From contig JAHCAO010000019.1 in assembly GCA_019634835.1 (NCBI GenBank), positions 1 to 32,555 of the forward strand: DNA of 32,555 nucleotides. Direction: 5' to 3'. Shown here one piece after another: positions 26,057 through 32,555 of this stretch. Position numbers and translations under genes: made by a program. The notes beneath the pieces were generated by a model. The model saw only the letters and a program-made list of their open reading frames with translations. It was not told where the DNA came from and did no database searches. How positions within the stretch are numbered: position 1 is the stretch's first letter; every line of letters begins with the position of its first letter. The DNA comes from Gammaproteobacteria bacterium (GTDB lineage Bacteria > Pseudomonadota > Gammaproteobacteria > DSM-16500).

Positions 26057-26146
26057 CGTTGCAATAATGCTGAAGCATGCGCGATAGGGTAAATATCCCA
26101 GTAGGCCTCGATAAACCATGTAATAAGTTCTTCACAAGTCTATGCT

Positions 26147-26413
26147 TCAATCGTTTTTGCCCACCAAAGTAAGAATTGATGCAAATAACGCCTGATTTGT
26201 TTTACTGTCTTCAGCAATTACTTTCATTTCATAAGAATGGCCAGAATCAGGCGCAACTTTAATTACACCTTCTTGATTTAGGAAGAAAATCATTTCAGGC
26301 TTAGAATGCATTTTTGCACTCCCATCAACATATTGAAAATCATAATTCACTAGTGCTTACATTGGCTCGTGTACATAAAGGGCTCTGGATATTTTTGCTA
26401 AGCAAAACATCAT
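26147..26413 (-). pseudogene. remnant of the gene downstream of blaI-like repressor
   Basis: GGAAGAGAAAGG precedes tandem ATGs at 26413 and 26410, which open MMFCLAKISRALYVHEPM and stop at 26357. The same frame reopens as VNYDFQYVDGSAKMHSKPEMIFFLNQEGVIKV and runs to the stop at 26147. In BlaI operons the next gene is usually a membrane M56-type sensor, but nothing here proves that. The short leader joined to a foreign-looking C-terminal part suggests that a large internal deletion removed most of the gene. Confidence 0.45.
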
Positions 26414-26439
26414 ATCCTTTCTCTTCCTTAAGAAACTTC

Positions 26440-26475
26440 TTGTAACCGTTCACGCAATGGCGTCAACGGTTACAA
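26440..26475. repeat. 36-base near-perfect hairpin over the blaI-like stop codon
   Basis: TTGTAACCGTT (26440-26450) and AACGGTTACAA (26465-26475) are perfect inverted repeats. The spacer holds ACGC-AATG-GCGT, which extends the stem after one C-C mismatch. There is no T-run on either side, so a simple intrinsic terminator is unlikely. It covers the last two codons and the stop of the repressor relic. Confidence 0.6.
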
Positions 26476-26822
26476 CTTCTTTAAAGCCTCGATTTCAGTT
26501 TGGCTTAATTGCTTATTCTCAACTAAATTCAAAACTAATTTACCTGGACTTCCTTCAAAAAGACGTTTGGCTATCCTTTTTACTTCTGAAATTAAGAATT
26601 TTTCTTGCTTCAAAATGGGGAGATAAGCAAACGCTTTTCCGTGCTTAATGTACCCTTTCTTTTCCATTGTTTGAACTAACGTTAATAAAGAGGTATAGCA
26701 GGTACCTGTTTTCGCTGGATATAATTTAGAATATCTGAAACCGTAAGCGGTGCCTGCTTCCAAAGTGCTTGCATTACTTCTAACTCATATTCAGTTAATC
26801 CTGGCTATCTTGGCCTTGGCAT
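26470..26822 (-). pseudogene. BlaI/MecI/CopY-family repressor, nonsense and frameshift mutated
   Basis: From the ATG at 26822 the frame reads MPRPR, a TAG stop, then PGLTEYELEVMQALWKQAPLTVSDILNYIQRK, the winged-helix N-terminus of BlaI-family repressors. Near 26725 the frame shifts, and the rest follows in another frame: CYTSLLTLVQTMEKKGYIKHGKAFAYLPILKQEK and SPGKLVLNLVENKQLSQTEIEALKKL. The TAG probably replaced an AAG/K codon. BlaI proteins repress beta-lactamase or stress operons and are inactivated by a membrane sensor protease. Two independent lesions show that it is dead. Confidence 0.85.
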
Positions 26823-26830
26823 GAATACTC

Positions 26831-26881
26831 TTCCTATCTACTAGTTAGATAGGAATATAACTCAATTAACATAAACTTCAA
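26831..26881 (-). promoter_or_regulatory. blaI-like promoter with perfect palindromic operator
   Basis: TTCCTATCTA-CTAGT-TAGATAGGAA (26831-26855) is a perfect inverted repeat of 10-base arms around ACTAG/CTAGT, eight bases upstream of the relic start. BlaI operators are dyads with TACTA/TAGTA cores, which the centre resembles. On the minus strand TTGAAG (26881-26876), a 16-base spacer and TATATT (26859-26854) form a good promoter whose -10 overlaps the dyad. Confidence 0.65.
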
Positions 26882-26942
26882 CTAATTAATTGGTAATATC
26901 AAAAGATTAGAAAAATTCTATAAAAAGCAAATTATGAATCTT

Positions 26943-27071
26943 TTATTTCAATCCATGAGCTTTTTTTGTAGCCTTCAAATCATAACATGAAAAATCATCT
27001 GCATTATCATACCCCACTTTTGAGACATAACCCAGATTTGCAGCACAAATATTTTTAGGATAGTATCGTCC
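26943..27071 (-). pseudogene. short coding remnant, family unknown
   Basis: A 42-codon open stretch on the minus strand (RYYPKNICAANLGYVSKVGYD, then NADDFSCYDLKATKKAHGLK and a stop) has balanced, protein-like composition unlike the surrounding AT-rich DNA, but no start codon. It probably is the C-terminus of a lost gene. It is not recognised. Confidence 0.35.
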
Positions 27072-27120
27072 TTAATAGAATTATTTATATGGAATGATCA
27101 AATATTAAAAGGAAAGAAAA

Positions 27121-27849
27121 ATGAAGCGATTTAATTTACTTTTAAGTATGATGATAGTCAGTTTAACAAGTGCTCATGCTCAAGGAGTTTATGTAGGTGG
27201 CTCATTAGGATTGAAGTCTGTACTTGATCATTCTAACTTTAACATTGGCCCCATTTCGCTTCCCATAGACATTCCAATTGATATTGCAGCACGTGCTAAG
27301 CAAGATATGGGTTGGTTCGGTGCAACTGGCACATTATATGTAGGAAATACATGGGCTTTCCCTAATAGTTTCTATTTGAGTGTAGAAGGCAATGTGGAAT
27401 TTAATTCTGTCATCATCGATAATTCATTTAACCTCCAGGTTAACCCTATTATAAACAACATCTCGGTTGTTAACTCACGAGTAAATGTAAAAAATTCTTA
27501 TGGTATTAGCTTACTTCCTGGTTATAAAGTTAATGAAAATCTATTGGCATATGCACGCGCTGGCATTGTATATGGTAAAATTCAAACTATGGTCTCTACA
27601 CCGCTTGGAGAATCGAACAAAACATTTGGTAAAGTAGGCACATTATTGGGGGTTGGATTAGATTATCATATTGCACAACATGTCAATCTTAGAAGCGAAT
27701 ATGTTTATACCGTTTACTCTTCAGTATCACAAGATTTTTCTGCAATAATTAATGTTCCTGAGGCTATATCTTTAACGTTTCCCTTGCGAGAAACACATTT
27801 TATACGGTCTGGAGCGTTTAATTTAGGTGTGACTTATAGTTTTTGTTAG
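27121..27849 (+). CDS. outer-membrane beta-barrel protein
   Basis: The 242-residue protein has a signal peptide (MKRFNLLLSMMIVSLTSAHA, cleaved before QGVYVGGSLG) and alternating amphipathic strands typical of eight-stranded outer-membrane barrels: FYLSVEGNVEF, YGISLLPGYKV, LLAYARAGIVYG, VGTLLGVGLDYHI and NLRSEYVYTVY. The closing strand GAFNLGVTYSFC ends near an aromatic, with an unusual final cysteine. AAGGA precedes the ATG. It belongs to the OmpW/OmpA-like opacity-porin superfamily; the precise role is unknown. Confidence 0.85.
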   Translation: MKRFNLLLSMMIVSLTSAHAQGVYVGGSLGLKSVLDHSNFNIGPISLPIDIPIDIAARAKQDMGWFGATGTLYVGNTWAFPNSFYLSVEGNVEFNSVIIDNSFNLQVNPIINNISVVNSRVNVKNSYGISLLPGYKVNENLLAYARAGIVYGKIQTMVSTPLGESNKTFGKVGTLLGVGLDYHIAQHVNLRSEYVYTVYSSVSQDFSAIINVPEAISLTFPLRETHFIRSGAFNLGVTYSFC

Positions 27850-27919
27850 CCTATTTCACACATCATTATCCTCTCCAATATAATGGTGAGTTATTAAAAA
27901 ATTACTTGAATTTTTTCGG

Positions 27920-28012
27920 TTATTGAACCCATTGTTAAAATATTGAACATAAATCTTAGAAATGACAGCCGTTATTTTTAGAAGACGATCTCAATCTAAA
28001 AGTGCAGTCAAT
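27920..28012. repeat. back-to-back Tn5053-like end remnants
   Basis: 27920-27937 and 27940-27967 copy the right-end repeats: TATTGAAC occurs twice, and the second ends TTAGAAATGACA, matching the 17590-17617 terminus at about 21 of 27 bases. Directly after it, from 27970, CGTTATTTTTAGAAGACGAT and a second unit CTAAAAGTGCAGTCAATAA mimic the left end at 12782 with its inner subrepeat, except that the first bases have drifted from TGTCA. No transposase gene lies between or beside them. Confidence 0.7.
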
Positions 28013-28043
28013 AAGGAAGGAGGATTCACATCAATCTCGAATG

Positions 28044-28312
28044 TTAAGCATCACTATCTAATGGCAATTTTGAATTTTTCATATAAACACCAGAAATTTG
28101 CAGCAAATTTTTTACTAATTTCTTTTTTTATTCCTCTGTCGTAGCACGTCCTGAAACAACAAATAAATCAATGCCGCTATATTTTTGCAATCCGCCAATG
28201 ATAGATGACCTATATATATACCTAAAGGCATTTTCCTAGTATGTCTTTTAGTAAAATTAACGCACTGATTAATTTGTTTTTTCGTTTCATTATCTAGAGG
28301 CATAATGTTCAT
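28044..28312 (-). pseudogene. aminoglycoside adenylyltransferase-like gene relic
   Basis: Reading two frames on the minus strand gives NETKKQINQCVNFTKRHTRK, MPLGIYI, then after a one-base shift in a TA run near 28213, RSSIIGGLQKYSGIDLFVVSGRATTEE. A TAA follows, then KKKLVKNLLQISGVYMKNSKLP. The order GS-x-x-GGL-x-x-YS-x-IDL and the following helix match ANT(3'')/ANT(9) nucleotidyltransferases. Only the N-terminal third remains; the sequence breaks off near 28050, close to the transposon-end remnants. Confidence 0.72.
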
Positions 28313-28338
28313 TCATTTCCTAATCTATAAAATTATCG

Positions 28339-28595
28339 TAAACGTTCGATTAACCCGTTGAAAAATTAAGATTGGCGTCGTCCTCTTACGGAGGCCGCCA
28401 ATTGAATTCGAAAGGATCACTGCTATTTCGCGGCCACAGACAAGGGGATCTAGTTACGGACTAGGTTGAGCTGCCTGGATACCGCGGACAAGCCGCGGTA
28501 CGACAGCACAGTGGGTAAACCTACGGTAAAACAGTCAGTAGCTCTACGGGGAACGACGCCAATCTTAATTTTTCAACGAGTTAATCGAACGTTTA
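28339..28595. mobile_element. 257-bp MITE-like inverted-repeat element with structured GC-rich core
   Basis: The arms 28341-28381 and 28553-28593 are inverted repeats of 41 bases with one mismatch; they begin AACGTTCGATTAAC and end GGCGTCGT. Both are flanked by TA, consistent with a TA target duplication as left by Tc1/mariner/IS630-type elements. The core is clearly richer in G+C than its surroundings and contains several hairpins: GGCCGC/GCGGCC (28393, 28430), CTAGT-TACGG-ACTAG, TACCGCGG-ACAAG-CCGCGGTA, and GTGGG-TAAA-CCTAC. There is no open frame. It may be a non-autonomous transposon, a structured RNA, or both. Confidence 0.7.
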
Positions 28596-28803
28596 TAAAT
28601 TATCTACTTTAATCATGTTCTCTTTACTCTAGATTATTTTTAATTCACTAAGAATAAAACGCGATTATAATTATAATTGACTGATGATACAGTCGTAACT
28701 AAGTTTAGTTGATAGGGACCATCCAAAATATTTTACGCATATTTTTCTCTATTTAATTAGCCACTATCTCTCTATTCGCTAAACTTAAAATATCATTAGA
28801 ATG

Positions 28804-29007
28804 TCAGGAAAATACAACGTTAGGTATTCCTGCTACTGTACATAACTTATCAAATTTCAGCAGATCTTCATCAATAAGAATGTAATTAATCATTTTCGTA
28901 TGACAGACAGGTGGAACTCTATCCATAGCAAACCCTATTATATCTCGAGTAAAATCTGCATTAACTTTCACTATTTTCTTGCCAATTATTTTATCATGGT
29001 CTTTATG
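28804..29007 (-). pseudogene. 5'-truncated coding remnant, family unknown
   Basis: The frame directly follows the SDR relic stop and reads KDHDKIIGKKIVKVNADFTR, DIIGFAMDRVPPVCHTKMIN, then YILIDEDLLKFDKLC and AGIPNVVFS-stop. Composition is protein-like for 67 codons, but there is no start codon or ribosome site. It is probably the C-terminus of a gene whose front was deleted. No family is recognised. Confidence 0.4.
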
Positions 29008-29340
29008 CTACTCAGGAAACGATGCTGAATATCCACCATCGACCAATAGATCTATTCCTGTTACATAAGAAGCTTCTTCACTTGCCAGAAATAAAGTAGC
29101 ATTAGCAATATCTTGCGGTGTTCCTATTCGTTTCAATGGAATGTTTACTTCTCTACGTGATAAACACTCAGGATCACTTTTTAATCGCTCATCAAAAATG
29201 GGAGTTCTAATATATCCTGGTGAAATGCTATTAACTCGTATTCCTCTATCAGCCAAGTCATAAGCAAAGTTTTTTGCTAGTTTTACAATCGCTGCTTTGG
29301 TAGAAGCATAAATGCTATGTTGCTTTATTGATATGAGCAA
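29008..29340 (-). pseudogene. N-terminally truncated SDR dehydrogenase
   Basis: The fragment begins within the catalytic region (QHSIYASTKAAIVKLAKNFA with YASTK) and continues FAYDLADRGIRVNSISPGYIRTP, IPLKRIGTPQDIANATLFLASEE and TGIDLLVDGGYSA, the full C-terminal half of an SDR. The Rossmann N-terminal half with TGxxxGIG and NNAG is absent, so it cannot bind cofactor. Its lost 5' end coincides with the start of the divergent DUF1254 relic at about 29330, which places a rearrangement joint there. Confidence 0.85.
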
Positions 29341-29913
29341 TAAAAAAATGGATTCTACACCTCTACGATGGGAAAAAAATTTACAATATTGGAAAGTCTT
29401 ACATCAAATTATCAATGAAGAACCAATTATAGAAGAATTTAACCCTATGTATAGGATATTGAAGCGCGTGACCGATGGTTCGCTCAAGCAATTGTGGGTT
29501 CACCCGCTATGTTCCGACGTGTTCCCGGATCCGTCTCTCTTTATTGGCCCGGTTTGAAAAACAAGACTAATGTTTACTTAAATGGAAGTAACACATATAA
29601 ACTTACTGTTCCCTTACCCGTACCTGCAAAATTATTTTGGTCATTAACAGTGTATAACACAGAAACAAGTAGTGAAATCCAAACAGATCAAAATAAAGCT
29701 GCCTTACGATCTCTATTTGAATTAAAAAATCTAGGGAATCAGAAGTCGATTGATCTGTATTTTGGACCAAACCCATCAGATGGAAAAGAAAACATCTGGA
29801 TAAAAACAATTCCAGGAAAAAATTGGTTTGCTTATTTTCGTATCTACGGGCCAGAACAGTCTGCTTTTGATGGCAGCTGGAAACTGAATGATTTTGAAAA
29901 AGTGGTGAAATAA
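29330..29913 (+). pseudogene. DUF1254/DUF1214 protein relic
   Basis: The first frame encodes LQYWKVLHQIINEEPIIEEFNPMY, then shifts at about 29460 into EARDRWFAQAIVGSPAMFRR, GSVSLYWPGLKNKTNVYL, and the complete DUF1214 C-terminus (KLTVPLPVPAKLFWSLTVYN, EIQTDQNKAALRSLFELK, DLYFGP, WIKTIPGKNWFAYFRIYGPE, FDGSWKLNDFEKVVK). The segment between the first two pieces, about 60 codons in intact relatives, is missing, and so is the N-terminal DUF1254 part. The family is of unknown function and often secreted. Confidence 0.85.
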
Positions 29914-30079
29914 AATTTAAAAAATTATTATTATCCAGACATTTCAGAATTTTAATTCTACTAGAAATACAACTTGGTTTTGTTATGCTCATCCCATTGA
30001 TAACTTCCTAATTCGAGCTTTGTTACCTATACAAATTTTTCCTGTCACTGCACAAGAAGCAAGACAACCTAAGTATTTA

Positions 30080-31606
30080 CTATGATTCACGACTTATCAC
30101 CTTCCAACTAAAAATAGATAAAAATGAAATGACAGAGAGTATCAATAAAAACCACATTACCCCTGAAAACCCTCTGATAAAAACGTTATTAAAAAGACTA
30201 TGAGTCGCGGTATTCATTGAAACCTGTAACGAACGTGCAGGATTAGATATTAATTTTTCTAAACAGGCTAATTGATTGCCATCAACTTTCATTTCTACAC
30301 TTTCAGAAATTTGTTTCAGCGATTTAGACGTAACAAACTGATAAACAACTACTGCAACAGCTAAGCCAATTGATCCTCCTATGTTAAACATAGTCACCAT
30401 GGTTCCTGTTGCAACACTTAAGCGATGTGAATCAACTGCCATTTGTGCTGCAATAATAGGCACCGTATTTCCCATTGCCCACATGCTTCCAAGGCAAATA
30501 AAAGCCATCGTCACGTACCATAAAGGTGTTACACTAATGAAAAATGCATGCAATATTGCTGATAAAACAGCTAAGGTTATGCCTATTAGAATGGTATGAA
30601 TAATGCCTAAACGTGAAATGAGCCATTCGACAATAAACGCAACACCAAATACGGCTATCGGTATTACAAATAAAATTAATCCTGATAGTTGAGGTGACTG
30701 ATTACGAATGATTTGTAAATATAATGGATCAAAAAATAATGCCACAGCACTTAATACACCTGCAAGAAAGCATAATATGGCACCAGCATAAAACAATAGA
30801 TTGGTAAAATCATCAAAATCAATAAGAGGATTTTTATGCTTACTTTCTATTTTAAACAATACTACGCATGCAATAACACCTATAACGAGATATAATAAGG
30901 TAAGAATATTATTCCAACCAGACATCTGGCCATGTATCAAACCTAAGACTATGCCACTCATTGCAACCCCTAATAACAACATACCGCTCCAATCTAATTT
31001 CACATTTTCTTGTTTCATGATGGATTCTTTTATTGATTTGAAACAAAACAGATATCCAAGCAAAACGATAGGAGCATTAATAAAAAAAATCCAGCGCCAA
31101 CCCCAATAAGTTACAATGATTCCACCAAGTACTGGTCCTAAGGCTAATGCGATACCACCCATGCTTCCAAGCCAAGCGATTGCTCTTGCTCGTTCTTTTT
31201 CAGGGAACGATTCAGGCAATAACGATGGTCCAAGTGGAAAAACAATGGCTGCACCAATACCTTGAAGTAATCGACCTAGAATCAACCAATGGATAGTTGG
31301 AGAGCATCCAGCAATGATTGATGCAATAGCAAAAATCCCTGTGCCGATGTAGAAACAGCATCGCCGTCCAAATAAATCACCTAAACGACCCATGATGGTA
31401 GCTAATACGCATAATGCTAAAAAATATATATTCATAATCCATTGAAGCGAGGTAAGACTAGTTTGTAATTCTTGCTGTATGGTAGGTAATGCCACGTTGA
31501 CAACGGTGTAATCTAAATAACAGCCAAATGAAAGCAATGCAATACCGATAAAAGATAGCCATTTTTTGGAGTAATCATTCAATGTATCTTGATTTAAATT
31601 TAACAC
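30080..31606 (-). CDS. MFS drug efflux transporter (DHA2/EmrB-QacA type)
   Basis: The 508-residue protein has about 14 membrane segments, the DHA2 layout. Motifs are LDYTVVNVALPTIQQEL in TM1, GRLGDLFGRRCCF (motif A) between TM2 and TM3, LLQGIGAAIVFPLGPSLLPE with motif B, and GPVLGGIIVTYWGWRWIFFINAP (motif C). Such pumps export lipophilic drugs by proton antiport. The start is GTG at 31606, preceded by GAGGGG four bases away; no ATG lies nearby. The LysR gene is divergent with a 135-base spacer, the usual layout for a regulated pump. The frame is intact. Confidence 0.94.
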   Translation of the reverse strand: MLNLNQDTLNDYSKKWLSFIGIALLSFGCYLDYTVVNVALPTIQQELQTSLTSLQWIMNIYFLALCVLATIMGRLGDLFGRRCCFYIGTGIFAIASIIAGCSPTIHWLILGRLLQGIGAAIVFPLGPSLLPESFPEKERARAIAWLGSMGGIALALGPVLGGIIVTYWGWRWIFFINAPIVLLGYLFCFKSIKESIMKQENVKLDWSGMLLLGVAMSGIVLGLIHGQMSGWNNILTLLYLVIGVIACVVLFKIESKHKNPLIDFDDFTNLLFYAGAILCFLAGVLSAVALFFDPLYLQIIRNQSPQLSGLILFVIPIAVFGVAFIVEWLISRLGIIHTILIGITLAVLSAILHAFFISVTPLWYVTMAFICLGSMWAMGNTVPIIAAQMAVDSHRLSVATGTMVTMFNIGGSIGLAVAVVVYQFVTSKSLKQISESVEMKVDGNQLACLEKLISNPARSLQVSMNTATHSLFNNVFIRGFSGVMWFLLILSVISFLSIFSWKVISRES

Positions 31607-31667
31607 TGTTCCCCTCGCATTTATTTACAAAGAATTTGTTTAAATTAAGTCCAAACAATATACAACC

Positions 31668-31696
31668 TTGGTAACATCATGAAAATAAGCTAGAAT
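31668..31696 (+). promoter_or_regulatory. sigma70-like promoter for the LysR gene
   Basis: TTGGTA (31668-31673), a 17-base spacer and TAGAAT (31691-31696) lie 45 bases before the LysR ATG in the divergent spacer. The spacer is probably also where the LysR protein binds to control itself and the pump gene. Only the consensus fit supports this. Confidence 0.45.
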
Positions 31697-31741
31697 GAAA
31701 TTCACTGTTTCCAAATGGATACAATCAGGAAAATATTAGGT

Positions 31742-32555
31742 ATGTTATTAAATGAAATGGAAATATTTTATTACGTAGTAGAATTTAAAAGCTTCTCTAA
31801 AGCAGCGTCACGTTTAAAAGTTTCTAAGTCTTTTATTAGTAAGAAAATTTATAAATTAGAACACGACTTAAAAGTCAATCTAATATCACGATCTACTCGA
31901 AAACTAACCATTACCGAAGCAGGCGAAAGTTTTTATCGATATTGTGCCAATATAGTGCATCAAGGAAATGAAGCATATTCCATGATTAACGAATTACAGG
32001 GAAAACCTTCAGGGAGGTTGAAAATATCCATGCCACCTGCACTAGGTTTAAATTTAATAACACCAATGCTATCCAAGTTTCTTTCACAATACCCAGAGAT
32101 TTCATTAGACATCGAACTTGAAAATAAGTTGGTTGACTTGTTGGAGGAAGGTTACGATTTGGCACTTCGTTCATCAATTCTAAAATCTTCAAATTTAATC
32201 GCACAAAAAATTTATTCCATCAAAAATGTTATTTGTGCAACTGAAAAATATTTAGAGACGCATAGCAAGCTGAATATGCCAAGTGATCTAGAAAAGCATA
32301 ATTATGCAACTTACAGTTATGCAAAAATTTCGAATCAAATTACACTTACGAAAAATAATCGGGATGAAATCATTCATACAAAAGGCAATCTTACATCAAA
32401 TCATTTGGATTTAATCAAACAAATGGTATTAGATAATTTTTGCATCGCTATATTGCCTGAATTCATGGTGAAAGATGAGATCAAGGCCGGAAAAATAAAG
32501 CTTTGCCTAATAGATTATCAGTTGCCAGAAAATCCTTTATACGCAGTATATCAAG
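31742..32555 (+). CDS. LysR-family transcriptional regulator (3' end outside window)
   Basis: The frame is open from the ATG at 31742 to the right edge (271 codons). The N-terminal winged HTH is typical: MEIFYYVVEFKSFSKAASRLKVSKSFISKKIYKLEHDLKVNLISRSTRKLTITEAG. The effector domain begins GRLKISMPPALGLNLITPML and continues LDLIKQMVLDNFCIAILPEFMV, the usual end of the first subdomain pair. An ATG at 31757 is an alternative start. Divergent placement suggests that it controls the MFS pump at 30080-31606. The inducer is unknown. Confidence 0.92.
   Translation, partial: MLLNEMEIFYYVVEFKSFSKAASRLKVSKSFISKKIYKLEHDLKVNLISRSTRKLTITEAGESFYRYCANIVHQGNEAYSMINELQGKPSGRLKISMPPALGLNLITPMLSKFLSQYPEISLDIELENKLVDLLEEGYDLALRSSILKSSNLIAQKIYSIKNVICATEKYLETHSKLNMPSDLEKHNYATYSYAKISNQITLTKNNRDEIIHTKGNLTSNHLDLIKQMVLDNFCIAILPEFMVKDEIKAGKIKLCLIDYQLPENPLYAVYQ

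Noticed and set aside
27962..28144. A 60-codon plus-strand open frame.
   Set aside because: It runs through transposon-end repeats and antisense to the adenylyltransferase relic; there is no ribosome site.
1..32555. CRISPR array, tRNA or rRNA genes, conjugation genes or Cas proteins linked to the Tn7-like machinery.
   Set aside because: No regularly spaced repeats, tRNA T-arm motifs, rRNA-like sequence or Cas-like frames were seen on either strand.

Overview
The window is AT-rich, dense chromosomal or large-plasmid DNA from a Gram-negative bacterium. A signal-peptide outer-membrane barrel (27121-27849), a YhhQ-type queuosine-precursor transporter and a large protein with an F-box-like motif and a domain style resembling intracellular-pathogen effectors (24620-26056) suggest a host-associated gammaproteobacterium, most likely of the Legionellales. 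That placement is inference from protein style; there is no rRNA or tRNA in the window to confirm it.

Layout. (1) 1-11184: a run of small enzyme genes, nearly all on the minus strand and packed with gaps of a few bases or overlaps. They encode a methyltransferase, DUF2905, an aminoglycoside phosphotransferase, an aminoglycoside adenylyltransferase-like protein, a cupin, a queuosine-precursor transporter, a GNAT, a cyclase-family hydrolase, an SDR, an ABM monooxygenase, a kinase-Nudix protein, a nitrilase, a small P-loop kinase and two more GNATs. One unrecognised gene (6474-7628) interrupts them on the plus strand. (2) 11153-12848: a tyrosine recombinase overlapping a 5'-truncated coiled-coil gene. 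(3) 12782-17617: a compact Tn5053/Tn402-like transposon with TGTCA...TGACA ends, a DDE transposase (tniA-like), an AAA ATPase (tniB-like) and a serine-hydrolase cargo gene where tniQ would be expected. Its left end lies inside the coiled-coil gene. (4) 17618-20267: a decayed lipoprotein-like gene, a PIN toxin with an excisionase-type antitoxin, and a wrecked IS30-family transposase. (5) 20298-26056: plus-strand genes for a glutamine amidotransferase, an internally deleted cyclase, an alpha/beta hydrolase, a secreted protein, a quinone-oxidoreductase-like MDR protein and the effector-like protein. (6) 26147-30080: a graveyard with a broken blaI-type repressor that keeps its operator, a second set of Tn5053-like end repeats, an adenylyltransferase relic, a 257-bp inverted-repeat element with a GC-rich, strongly structured core, and SDR and DUF1254 relics joined head to head. 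(7) 30080-32555: a 14-TM-type MFS efflux pump divergent from a LysR regulator that runs off the window.

Two themes stand out. First, mobile DNA: a TniAB transposon without TniQ, more copies of its ends 10 kb away, and an apparent MITE. Second, decay by small and medium deletions, several of them in frame (SDR at 5450, cyclase at 20996), others with frameshifts (kinase-Nudix, blaI, DUF1254, IS30, adenylyltransferase). This fits a genome that gains genes by transfer and then erodes them.
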